64,000 bases of DNA from Rodentibacter haemolyticus (lineage in GTDB: Bacteria > Pseudomonadota > Gammaproteobacteria > Enterobacterales > Pasteurellaceae), in assembly GCF_015356115.1 (NCBI RefSeq), contig NZ_CP063056.1, forward strand, positions 930,001 through 994,000, given 5' to 3'. Both the position numbers and the translations under genes were made by a program. Below are positions 37,001-44,018 of this stretch, piece after piece. The notes beneath the pieces are model-generated. The model was not told the origin of the DNA, ran no database searches, and was given only the letters and a program-made list of their open reading frames with translations. Each line of letters opens with the position of its first letter. Position 1 is the first letter of the stretch.

Positions 37001-38703
37001 TGGGGATCAATACAAGCCTGCCTGTGGGAGGAAATAAAACGCCATTGGTGATTAAATATCACTTTATGACAGCAGAAGAAGCAAAGAACAGCCCAATCCA
37101 ACAAGATTCTAATCAAGAGGGGCCTAAGTTTGAAGCAGGTGTGTATTTTGATTATGATGATGCACTTAAAGCGCGTATTCGACAGGCTTATAAAGTTTAT
37201 GAAGAATATTTGAATATACAATTTGTTGAAACGAATAATGCCGCTGAAGCTCAAGCTCGCCATTATCTTGGTCAAGCCCCTGTGGACTTGGTTGCGTCAG
37301 GTTCGGTAGGTCATACCCAAAATGTCGGCTTACTTTGGAATAAAACAAACTATGACGTAAATACCCAACAGTTGAAGTTAAACAATCAGATTGATTTTAC
37401 AAATATTCACGAAATTGGGCATAACTACCATTTGGGGCATACCGAATATAGTGATCCTCAAACGGGACTGCCTACCCCTATTGCAGGATTTGAGAATGAA
37501 GCCAACGTTGAATTTAGCGTAATGTCTTACAATGGATTCCTAAACGCCAATCCGATAGTTGGGTTAAGAATGTCTGACTATAGCCCAATGCGTCCGTTTG
37601 ACTTAGCAACATTACATTATCGCTATGGCGTTAATCCAAATAGCCGTGCAGGGAATGATACTTACGGTTTCCGTGATTACAATGGCTTGGAAACGGATGG
37701 TGCTTTATATATTTGGGATGGCGGTGGTGTCGATACCTTTGATGCGTCCAATGAAAATATCGGGGTTAATGTGGATTTAACACCGGGTTCTTGGATTTAT
37801 CGTGGCACAGAGCGGAAACAATATTTTCTTGCAGAAGGGAGTGAGACTCTCTCTGCACACGAATATTTTGGGCTTGATGCTCAAGCCGTTATTCACGGCA
37901 AATTTGCCCCTGAGTTGAGTTTTGGTCCGTTTGGTGTACCAAGTGATAGTATCACTTTCCATAAATATGTGAAGGATCAAGCATTTATTGGTTTTGGAAC
38001 GCAAATTGAGAACCTAATTGGATCGGCATACGATGATGTGCTAACGGGTAACAATGCAGATAACAATATTCAAGGGGGAGCAGGTAATGACATTATCCGA
38101 GGCGGAGCCGGCAATGATTATCTAAACGGTGGCGAAGGGAATGATCAAATGTACGGTGGTGCAGGCGATGATACCTTTGTGGTGGATAACGTTGGCGATA
38201 GCGTGATTGAAAACGCTAATGAAGGCACAGATACTGTGATCAGTTCTGTTGATTATACCTTGTCAGAGAATATAGAAAATCTCACCTTAATCGGCACTAC
38301 TGCGAAACAGGCGACGGGTAATACATTGGATAATGTCTTAACGGCGAATAATATCGGTAATACCTTAAATGGTGGCGAAGGAAATGACCGCTTGATCGGT
38401 GGTTTAGGAGATGACACCCTCACAGGTGGAGCCGGTAACGATACCTTTGTGTTCCAAACGGAATTGAACGGCAATATTGACACCATTACCGATTTTGACG
38501 GCGGGGATAAAATTGCCCTTTCCAGCGTAATTTTCACCGCTTTAAAACCAGCAATGGCAAACTTTGACGACTATATTCAATACGATAGTGCAAGTGGCAA
38601 ACTTTCCTACGATGCGGACGGTCAAGGTGGACGAGATGCCGTGCATTTTGCCAACCTCAATACAGGCTTAACGCTCAACCAAAATCAGTATGAGATTGTG
38701 TAA
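34051..38703 (+). CDS. Large type I-secreted RTX protein with serralysin-like metalloprotease domain
   Basis: The 1550-residue protein has, in order, a Bap-like prefix domain (1-100), a hydrophobic segment (about 110-128), twelve 12-residue repeats (139-283) and several Ig-like domains (about 290-960, each with TVGD and DNAG motifs). A zinc protease domain follows, with HEIGHNYHLGH at about 1120 and Met-turn VMSYNG. GGxGxD calcium repeats lie at about 1340-1380 and 1440-1465, ahead of a type I secretion tail. The frame also has ATG 33991 with GAGGAG; 34051 has AAGGAA at better spacing and starts at the domain edge. No secretion genes are nearby. Confidence 0.85.
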   Translation: MAVLHIIKQNHLEKISLPKQQQIRLNAETDTQYQLVDENGQVIDNIKAELVGDDLTIVLENEQTTLVLENYKTAYPVESQIYLTEQNAAVEKMAEASQVVQATEVISLKHLAIFGLSALAIGGAFLIAKNRGNGGSSSAEQPKQEEIVPPTEEQPKQEEIVPPAEQPKQEEIAPPAEQPKQEEIAPPAEQPKQEDITPPAEQPKQEEIAPPAEQPKQEEIAPPAEQPKQEEIVPPAEQPKQEEIAPPAEQPKQEEIAPPAEQPKQEEITPPAEQPKQEEITPPVEPTTPPIQPTIKLNEVAEDNILNINESQSDILISGVTSNIIDGSSVILTVGDTEIATSVENNRFSAFIPGIILAKTNQIKATVQLTDNAGNPISVSEEKTYEVNTELPAVNITIDPINQGKILNQADQAKEILISGNIELENGVQILEVQVTIGQDSRVAQVNGNEWSISVLGQDLTSAIKPAISVKAIVQNAVGNIAEKTKQQDYEVDITPPSAALTLNDITADNIINLAESKGNITISGKVSGEVKAGDVVTLTVGDQAVEKVALSTSGDFSLEVEASKLTHGTAVTASLVISDNAGNEATISQTKAYEVDLEIDTPEITLTVANDNFINVNEGKTDVVVSGSVKNIADGAKVQLKLGEFSQEVDVQNGQFSTTISKEVMLANRAISATAVNTDNAGNRAEKTETQAYEVDPNLVAGIQLTKIGEAFSTELSGTTRISGTVEFDGVYAQGQNPRMLRAVNVVIGEKTYTTGFDGKTKSFYLDIPNEELAQLNGQTVSINFLNRKEISHTAVSDTDPVNLFENVHTLEKQDDGSYQLKNLGGTYQINQGITWQRVEVQVKSFNLESSGLNANNQVEIQPNKAQITGRVDGSAKAGDQVVVKIGDQTFETQVKTDRTFLVEVDPAQLAKQESVQAVLKTQDIAGKMITVQAVENYTTPNVVSAEFVSQREVAKADRKTDHTKEDYNFPYFINGLLIDPDMGINTSLPVGGNKTPLVIKYHFMTAEEAKNSPIQQDSNQEGPKFEAGVYFDYDDALKARIRQAYKVYEEYLNIQFVETNNAAEAQARHYLGQAPVDLVASGSVGHTQNVGLLWNKTNYDVNTQQLKLNNQIDFTNIHEIGHNYHLGHTEYSDPQTGLPTPIAGFENEANVEFSVMSYNGFLNANPIVGLRMSDYSPMRPFDLATLHYRYGVNPNSRAGNDTYGFRDYNGLETDGALYIWDGGGVDTFDASNENIGVNVDLTPGSWIYRGTERKQYFLAEGSETLSAHEYFGLDAQAVIHGKFAPELSFGPFGVPSDSITFHKYVKDQAFIGFGTQIENLIGSAYDDVLTGNNADNNIQGGAGNDIIRGGAGNDYLNGGEGNDQMYGGAGDDTFVVDNVGDSVIENANEGTDTVISSVDYTLSENIENLTLIGTTAKQATGNTLDNVLTANNIGNTLNGGEGNDRLIGGLGDDTLTGGAGNDTFVFQTELNGNIDTITDFDGGDKIALSSVIFTALKPAMANFDDYIQYDSASGKLSYDADGQGGRDAVHFANLNTGLTLNQNQYEIV
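34465..34899 (+). repeat. 36-bp tandem repeat array, 12 units, in frame
   Basis: Twelve units encode the 12-residue motif AEQPKQEEIAPP with small changes (I/V/T before PP, one EDI). The second unit has one extra codon. Because the unit is a multiple of three, gain or loss of units changes length but not frame. The Pro/Glu/Lys-rich stretch is likely an extended stalk. Confidence 0.95.
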
Positions 38704-38719
38704 TCAAGTTAAATAAAGA

Positions 38720-38747
38720 AAAGGGCAGTTAATCTGCCCTTTAATTT
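38720..38747 (+). terminator. Terminator after the RTX protein gene
   Basis: AAAGGGCAG (38720-38728) pairs with CTGCCCTTT (38734-38742), followed by AATTTTT. It ends the long RTX transcript. Confidence 0.85.
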
Positions 38748-38783
38748 TTCCACACTAATACAAATAAATTCGGTTTTATATTG

Positions 38784-38950
38784 CAGTATTATGTAGCAAT
38801 TGCACAAAACATCGTAAATACCATCGTTCCTGTAAGGTGGGCAAATTTTTGCCCACCTTTCTAATTACGATATTTCAATGGTGGGCAACTAGTTGCCCAC
38901 CCTACCCCAAGAAATATCAAAGCGCTTTGTGCAACTGATACATAATACCG
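38784..38950. mobile_element. MITE-like repeat with target duplication, copy 1
   Basis: This 167-bp element starts CAGTATTATGTAGCA and ends with the complement of CGGTATTATGTATCA. The inverted repeats continue into TTGCACAAA. The interior holds two palindromes of the form GGTGGGCAA-TTGCCCACC. TTATATTG occurs directly on both sides (38776-38783 and 38951-38958), as expected of a target duplication. It fills most of the gap between the RTX gene and the lipoprotein gene. Confidence 0.85.
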
Positions 38951-39005
38951 TTATATTGTCTTTGTCAAAATTTCTATTCAGTATTGAAATCTCTATTTGA
39001 AGCTA

Positions 39006-39473
39006 TTATTCACGACACTCTAGCCACTTAGTGCGTACGTCCTGTCGATTTTTGTAGTAAACGGATTTATGTTGCGAGGCGACTAAATCAATATACGTCC
39101 CTTGAATAGGCTGGTAGGAGCGATAAATTACTTCAAAACGAGTGCCTCGGGCATTGAGTTGTCTATTTTCAATATGGTCAAAAGGTTCTGCTTTGCCGCC
39201 GTATGCCAGCACATAAATACCAAAATTATGGGGTAAACGGCTTTCTTTTGAGAGTGGAAAATAGCTCGATAAATAGGTTTCCGACCCCGTTTCCGCATTA
39301 TAGCAAGTATAGTAGTAGCGTTTATACAAGGCAGGGTTGGATAAATCCGCTTGGCTAATATTCTCTTTTAAATAACCTATTTTGGTGGTGGGTTTGGTTA
39401 TTTTTTGTGTCGGCGTACAAGCTAATAAAGTGCTTAATATAGCCATTAAAAGAGTGAGTTTAAATTTATTCAT
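39006..39473 (-). CDS. Lipoprotein of unknown function
   Basis: The 155-residue protein has a signal peptide with lipobox LLAC (Cys19). The mature part has paired Cys residues (YYTCYN and the C-terminal WLECRE) and is Tyr/Arg rich. I do not recognise the family. It lies 21 bases after the DUF72 gene on the same strand, so they may be cotranscribed. Confidence 0.75.
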   Translation of the reverse strand: MNKFKLTLLMAILSTLLACTPTQKITKPTTKIGYLKENISQADLSNPALYKRYYYTCYNAETGSETYLSSYFPLSKESRLPHNFGIYVLAYGGKAEPFDHIENRQLNARGTRFEVIYRSYQPIQGTYIDLVASQHKSVYYKNRQDVRTKWLECRE

Positions 39474-39494
39474 AAAACATTCCTAAATTGTTTT

Positions 39495-40337
39495 TTATTC
39501 AAATAAAGGTTGTTGCCCAAGTAAAAATTCAGGTGTAGGTTTGATATTAAAGCCATATTCACTCAAGAACTTTTTTAATGTAGTGATATTATAAAATGAA
39601 TGGCTATTAGTCGTATTTTGAAAATAGAGATAAAGCCTGTCAAATTCGGCTTTTCTTTGGTGCAGTAATCGTGCTAAGTTTTGCAATTCCGCCTCATTAT
39701 AACGATAATCGTGGCGTTCTTGGGCAGATTGAGCTTTCCTCCAATTTGGGTTGCGACCGTGTAGGCGTAAATAAGCGGTGCGTTGATTAGCATAAAAACG
39801 AAAAGCAGGCAGTCCGATATTTTGTGGATAATCCACGTTACACCAAATTAGATTTTGCTTACCTTGAAAGTAATCCAACACCGATTGCGTATGCCAACTG
39901 CCGTGCCGAAATTCGATCGCAAGCGGATAATTTTCAAACCAGCGAACCAATTCAGCGAGATAGTAGCGATTAGCGTGATTTCGCTCAAAGCTGCCAGGAA
40001 ATTGAACAAACAAATTCGCTAGGCAATGTTGTTCAACCAACGGCTGCAAAGCCCGCAAAAAAACGACCGCTTGTTCTCTGGTAGCCGTGCGTTTATGGCT
40101 AAAATCTTGATGTAACTTTACCGAAAACTGCAACCGTCCTTGAGCTTTTTCCACCATCCCTTGCAACGCTTTCACCCCAATGGGAGCGTGAAACGTGCTG
40201 TTTATTTCAACGCTATCATAATGTTGGCTATACACTGCTAGAAAATCCTCTTTCTTCGTACCGTATGGATAAAGTGTGCCAAGTAGGTCTGTGTCACTAT
40301 AACCACCTGTACCGATGTGGATATGGGGAGTTTGCAT
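39495..40337 (-). CDS. DUF72 (YecE-like) TIM-barrel protein
   Basis: The 280-residue protein begins IHIGTGGYSD and has YDSVEINSTFHAP, FSVKLHQDFSHKR, LAIEFRHGSWH and YLRLHGRN, all conserved in DUF72 proteins. Their function is unknown. The open frame extends to 40397 with a TTG; ATG 40337 is preferred because the upstream residues are not family-like. The upstream end abuts the hsdS remnant and marks the edge of the defence island. Confidence 0.82.
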   Translation of the reverse strand: MQTPHIHIGTGGYSDTDLLGTLYPYGTKKEDFLAVYSQHYDSVEINSTFHAPIGVKALQGMVEKAQGRLQFSVKLHQDFSHKRTATREQAVVFLRALQPLVEQHCLANLFVQFPGSFERNHANRYYLAELVRWFENYPLAIEFRHGSWHTQSVLDYFQGKQNLIWCNVDYPQNIGLPAFRFYANQRTAYLRLHGRNPNWRKAQSAQERHDYRYNEAELQNLARLLHQRKAEFDRLYLYFQNTTNSHSFYNITTLKKFLSEYGFNIKPTPEFLLGQQPLFE

Positions 40338-40413
40338 TGGGTTGTGTGTTTTGGGGCTAAAGGTTGAGTAGTTTAAGGGGAATTGGGGAAAAGGCAAGAC
40401 TTATTAACAAGGC

Positions 40414-40485
40414 ATAAACTTCCTTTTCAGAAGGATGAGCAATTCCCCTTTGATCTTTCTGAAAGTTGGATGTGGGTGAGGTTGG
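40414..40485 (+). repeat. 72-bp inverted repeat, left copy (shared with hsdS)
   Basis: 71 of 72 bases match the minus strand of 43006-43077 inside hsdS. The repeat encodes the conserved stretch from KLPFQKDEQF to WMWVRL that precedes the first target-recognition domain. The opposite orientation makes the 2.5-kb segment between them invertible in principle. Confidence 0.95.
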
Positions 40486-40545
40486 GGGATATTGGTGAAT
40501 GGGGAGCTGGAGTGATTCCAAATAGGCACGAGCCTAAAAATATTA

Positions 40546-40589
40546 GAGGCTGTATTAGGTTAGCAGTTATGCTAGTCTAATACAGCCCC
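40546..40589. mobile_element. 44-bp IS1016-like scar (two IS ends head to head)
   Basis: GAGGCTGTATTAGGTTAGCA and the complement of GGGGCTGTATTAGACTAGCA abut with only four bases between them. The GGGGCTGTA(T/C)TAG end resembles IS1016-type (IS1595-family) terminal repeats as I recall them. The scar disrupts the hsdS remnant. Confidence 0.65.
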
Positions 40590-40888
40590 TTATTTTATTA
40601 TTTAATGTCTCAAAAGTCTGGATTTCAGAAAAGAACTGAGGGAAGTGGTCAACAAAATATTTCTAAGGAGAAAATTGTAAGTTACTTATTCCCCCTCTTT
40701 CCGAGTAAAAACATATTGGAAGAAAAGTAGAGATACTTTTTTCATCATTAGATAGATTGAATTGAATAAAAGATAGGCGTGGAGCATCACGCCTTACGAT
40801 GTCTATTGAATAACATATTTTGTCACAAAACCTATATCTCTAAATCTATTATCATACCTCTTTTCAACTAAAAATAAGGAAAATTAGT

Positions 40889-41692
40889 ATGATTAAATCA
40901 TTTCAACGTTATCTTTCAAATCAAAATCTGGCAAATAATACAATTTCAGTTTATTTATTTGCCATTAAACAGTTCCAAAACCTCTTCCCGGAAATAACAA
41001 AATCAAATCTTAAACAATATAAAACATTCTTAATTGAACATTATAAACCGCAAACTGCTAATTTAAGAATAAGGTCTATTAACTATTATTTAGAGTTTAT
41101 AAAAAAAGAAAGATTGAAATTAACTTTTGTAAAGGTACAACAAAAAACATTTTTAGAAAATGTAATTAGTGAAGCAGATTATCGTTATTTTAAAGAACGT
41201 TTGAAAGCTGATAATAATCTATATTGGTATTTTGTCATTCGCTTTATGGCTGCGACTGGAGCAAGGGTGAGTGAGCTTATACAGTTCAAATGTGAACATA
41301 TTAAGTTGGGCTATATTGATCTTTATTCAAAAGGTGGAAAATTACGCAGAATTTATATTCCTGAATTATTGCAGAAAGAATGTTTAAAATGGTTAGAAAA
41401 CATTAACCGACAACACGGATTTATCTTTATAAATCGTTATAATAAAAGAATTACAACTCGTGGTATTGCTGGTCAATTAAAAATTCTTGCTAAACGTTAT
41501 CAACTAGATCCTAAATTAGTTTATCCTCATTCTTTTAGACATCGTTTTGCAAAAAGTTTTTTAGAACGATTTAATGATCTGGCTTTTTTAGCTGATTTAA
41601 TGGGACACGAGACTATCGAAACCACTAGAATTTATTTACGCCGAACAAGTACAGAACAACAAGCGATTGTCAATAAAGTGATTGATTGGTAA
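40889..41692 (+). CDS. Tyrosine recombinase (XerC/D-like), probable hsdS invertase
   Basis: The 267-residue recombinase has an N-terminal SAM-like core-binding domain (about 1-90) and a C-terminal catalytic domain. That domain contains GARVSELIQFK (catalytic Arg), GGKLRRIYIP (Lys), HSFRHRFAKSF (His-x2-Arg), LMGHETIETTRIYLR (His and the Tyr nucleophile). AAGGAAAA precedes the start. It lies between the intact hsdS and the inverted hsdS remnant, the usual place for the recombinase of shuffling type I loci. Confidence 0.9.
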   Translation: MIKSFQRYLSNQNLANNTISVYLFAIKQFQNLFPEITKSNLKQYKTFLIEHYKPQTANLRIRSINYYLEFIKKERLKLTFVKVQQKTFLENVISEADYRYFKERLKADNNLYWYFVIRFMAATGARVSELIQFKCEHIKLGYIDLYSKGGKLRRIYIPELLQKECLKWLENINRQHGFIFINRYNKRITTRGIAGQLKILAKRYQLDPKLVYPHSFRHRFAKSFLERFNDLAFLADLMGHETIETTRIYLRRTSTEQQAIVNKVIDW

Positions 41693-41701
41693 TTTATTAT
41701 G

Positions 41702-41731
41702 ATATGGGCGTTATAATACGCCCATATTATT
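41702..41731. terminator. Bidirectional terminator between recombinase and hsdS
   Basis: ATATGGGCGT (41702-41711) pairs perfectly with ACGCCCATAT (41718-41727). T-rich sequence lies on the plus side, and the flanking genes are convergent. Confidence 0.85.
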
Positions 41732-43247
41732 ATTTTAATTTATCTATTTCTAAAAATAGTTTTTCAATTTTATCTACAATACGTTTTTGTTCATTTAATG
41801 GAGGTAACGGAATAAGCCTATTATTTAGATTATCTTGTTTGATTTGATTTATAGTTGTTGTATTAATCCCATCAAAATCATTTCTAAATAAAGGAGAACA
41901 TAAAAAATGATATATATATTGATTAAATTCACTTCTAAATATAGCCATAAATGCACCAAAAGAAAATCCTTCTTGATCGATAATAGCACATTTTCCAACT
42001 AATTTTTTACTGCCATTTCTGGCACAAATTAAAATGTCTCCCTTATTGCATTTTTTTGTTTCGGGTATATCTAAATTTACTTTTACAATCTCATTTAGAT
42101 CTAATAATCCATTTTTTATGTTTCCGGATCGAAGAACAATAGTACCAAAATTAGATATATTTGAAGGAGAATAAGTCAATCCGATATTTGTTTTACCAAT
42201 ATCCCCCAACCTCACCCAGCACCAATTTTCAGGGATTTCAAATGGCACTTCATCGGCAATACAACGCTCTACCCCATCGATAATCTCATAAGGAATGTTA
42301 TCCCGCATAATAATCTCTGATTGCCGTTTTGCTTTCTTCAATTTCTTCTCAGAAACCAACCGCACTTTTTCTTGCTGAATACGTTTAACCAACGCAATCG
42401 CTGGTTCATCATTTGGGTCTTGTTCGGTTAATTTGCCTTGAATTGCTGCTTGTAAAATGGATTTTTTGAGTTTTTCAGGAAAGGCTTGATCTAAAGCGGT
42501 CAATTCTTGCTCTTTCCTGGCATATTGGTCGATAAAGGGAAACAGTTGTTCGATTTTATCGACAATACGATGCTGTTCGGTCAGTGGAGGGAGTGGAATA
42601 GTTAATTCTTTGATTGCATTTAAATAAACCCCTTTTTGGGCAGTTCCTTTACTATTAGACACCATTAAATCTAATAAAAATGAGGATTGTAAAGCATAAC
42701 TAATATATTCAGGAACAATTTGTATTGGCTTAATGACAGCAACACTTCTTTGTAAAGCAAATTTATTATTTGATTTAACTACGGCGGTTCTGCCTATCGT
42801 TCCAACAATCGTTAATAAAATATCATTTATTTGAATTTCTGTTCTTTTATTTTCCATTTCCCATTGTGTTTCAGATACCCAACGAGATGCAGATGAAAAT
42901 TGAATTTTTCCATTAAATATATTTGCAGCACTTAAAATAGGAATACCTGATAAACTATTTGGTGGTGGATTATGAGAACCATCTGTAATTTTTGAAGAAA
43001 TATCTTCCAACCTCACCCACATCCAACTTTCAGGAAGATCAAAGGGGAATTGCTCATCCTTCTGAAAAGGAAGTTTATCGGTAGATTTTTTGCTTTTTTT
43101 TATTTTACCTTCAGCGATAAGTTTTTCTTTCTCTTGGTGAATTTTTTCTAAAAGCACCGAGGCTGGCTCATCATTTGGATCTTGCGATACCAGTTTTCCT
43201 TGAATAGCCAGTTGTAAAATAGCGTTTTTTAATTGTTGAGCTTTCAT
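41730..43247 (-). CDS. hsdS: Type I restriction-modification specificity subunit HsdS
   Basis: The 505-residue subunit directs HsdM (and HsdR) to a bipartite target. It has a conserved N-terminal helix region, recognition domain 1 (about 80-225, ending LTIPLPPLTEQ), a central helical spacer (about 230-330) and recognition domain 2 (about 343-480, ending LIPLPPLNEQ). Both halves carry a WVRL motif at the domain entry. It is full length and intact. Bases 43006-43077 form an inverted repeat with 40414-40485, and 42195-42218 match the same fragment for 24 bases. Confidence 0.95.
   Translation of the reverse strand: MKAQQLKNAILQLAIQGKLVSQDPNDEPASVLLEKIHQEKEKLIAEGKIKKSKKSTDKLPFQKDEQFPFDLPESWMWVRLEDISSKITDGSHNPPPNSLSGIPILSAANIFNGKIQFSSASRWVSETQWEMENKRTEIQINDILLTIVGTIGRTAVVKSNNKFALQRSVAVIKPIQIVPEYISYALQSSFLLDLMVSNSKGTAQKGVYLNAIKELTIPLPPLTEQHRIVDKIEQLFPFIDQYARKEQELTALDQAFPEKLKKSILQAAIQGKLTEQDPNDEPAIALVKRIQQEKVRLVSEKKLKKAKRQSEIIMRDNIPYEIIDGVERCIADEVPFEIPENWCWVRLGDIGKTNIGLTYSPSNISNFGTIVLRSGNIKNGLLDLNEIVKVNLDIPETKKCNKGDILICARNGSKKLVGKCAIIDQEGFSFGAFMAIFRSEFNQYIYHFLCSPLFRNDFDGINTTTINQIKQDNLNNRLIPLPPLNEQKRIVDKIEKLFLEIDKLK
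43006..43077 (-). repeat. 72-bp inverted repeat, right copy (within hsdS)
   Basis: This is the partner of 40414-40485, with one mismatch. It lies at the junction between the conserved N-terminus and the first recognition domain, so recombination here would replace the rest of hsdS. Confidence 0.95.
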
Positions 43248-43250
43248 TTC

Positions 43251-43440
43251 TTGTTTTTAACCTGTTTTACTAATGCTTCAAGCATTGCTAAGTCTTCTTG
43301 TTCTGTATTTAATTTGAGGGTGCTCGGGGTTTTTGGCTGAAGATTGCAATTGTTCTGAAGTAAACTTTTTCATTTGTGTACGGCTTCTATTTCCTTTTGT
43401 AGTAAGAACCTCAAAGCCGTTATCCTCAATAATGCTATCC
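43251..43440 (-). pseudogene. Decayed 3' end of an unrecognised gene
   Basis: Read on the minus strand, the region encodes KPDSIIEDNGFEVLTTKGNR, then a one-base frame change, then KTPSTLKLNTEQEDLAMLEA and a stop just before hsdS. No start is present, so only a tail of about 65-70 residues remains. I do not recognise the family. Confidence 0.5.
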
Positions 43441-44011
43441 GGTTTGTTTTGTTACCGCATAAATCAATTTATTTTGTACTTCAGCGAAGAACATTTCGGT
43501 GGCTTTGTCGCTTTTATCATAATCGCTGGATAGTTTAAAAAGCTCCCGTACTTTTTGATAAAACCGAATTTCGCTGGCACGAATATCACGAATCCGTTCT
43601 AGTAATTCATCAAGGTGATCGGCTCGTCCTTGAGGATTTTTCAAACGTTCATCATTGAGCAAAAAGCCCTTTTCGAGATAGATTTTTAAATGGGTATTTG
43701 TCCAACGGCGAAACTGTATGCCACGAGGGCTACTCACACGAAAACCCACCGCTAAAACCATTTCAAGAGCATAGTGTTTTACTTGATAATTTTTGCCATC
43801 AGGGACAGTTATAAAGAAATCCTTTTATAGCTGAAATTTCATTTAAGCCCTTGTCTTTTATAATGTTTTTAATATGCAGGCCGATATTTTGAACAGAGGT
43901 GTCAAAAAGTTCTGCTAGCTGATTTTGGTTAAGCCATACTTCGTTGCCCTGTACAAAAAGAGATACTTTACTTTTTCCGTCTTCGGTATTGTAAATAATC
44001 AAATATGACAT
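43435..44011 (-). pseudogene. RhuM-family protein, frameshifted and truncated
   Basis: The N-terminal part (43799-44011) reads SYLIIYNTEDGKSKVSLFVQ then WLNQNQLAELFDTSVQNI. The second part (43435-43761 and upstream in that frame) reads FFITVPDGKNYQVKHYALEM, then RVSSPRGIQFRRW. The frames are separated by one extra G near 43825. The family is about 330 residues, so roughly the last 150 are missing. RhuM-type genes are common passengers in type I restriction loci. Confidence 0.8.
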
Positions 44012-44018
44012 TTTCCCT

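Larger units (their letters stand above)
40414..40730 (+). pseudogene. Remnant of a second, inverted hsdS cassette
   Basis: The segment encodes hsdS-like KLPFQKDEQFPFDLSESWMW, then the start of a recognition domain (GDIGEWGAGVIPNRHEPKN). It is then cut by a 44-bp IS scar. After the scar, QKSGFQKRTEGSGQQNISKE (from 40611) and a decayed FPLPPL-type end are recognisable. This recognition domain differs from both in the intact hsdS, so it once gave a third specificity. No full frame survives. Confidence 0.8.

Noticed and set aside
40383..40580. Open frame read as a small independent gene
   Set aside because: It starts with TTG, its middle is an exact hsdS segment and its end is IS scar sequence. 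It is better explained as an hsdS remnant.
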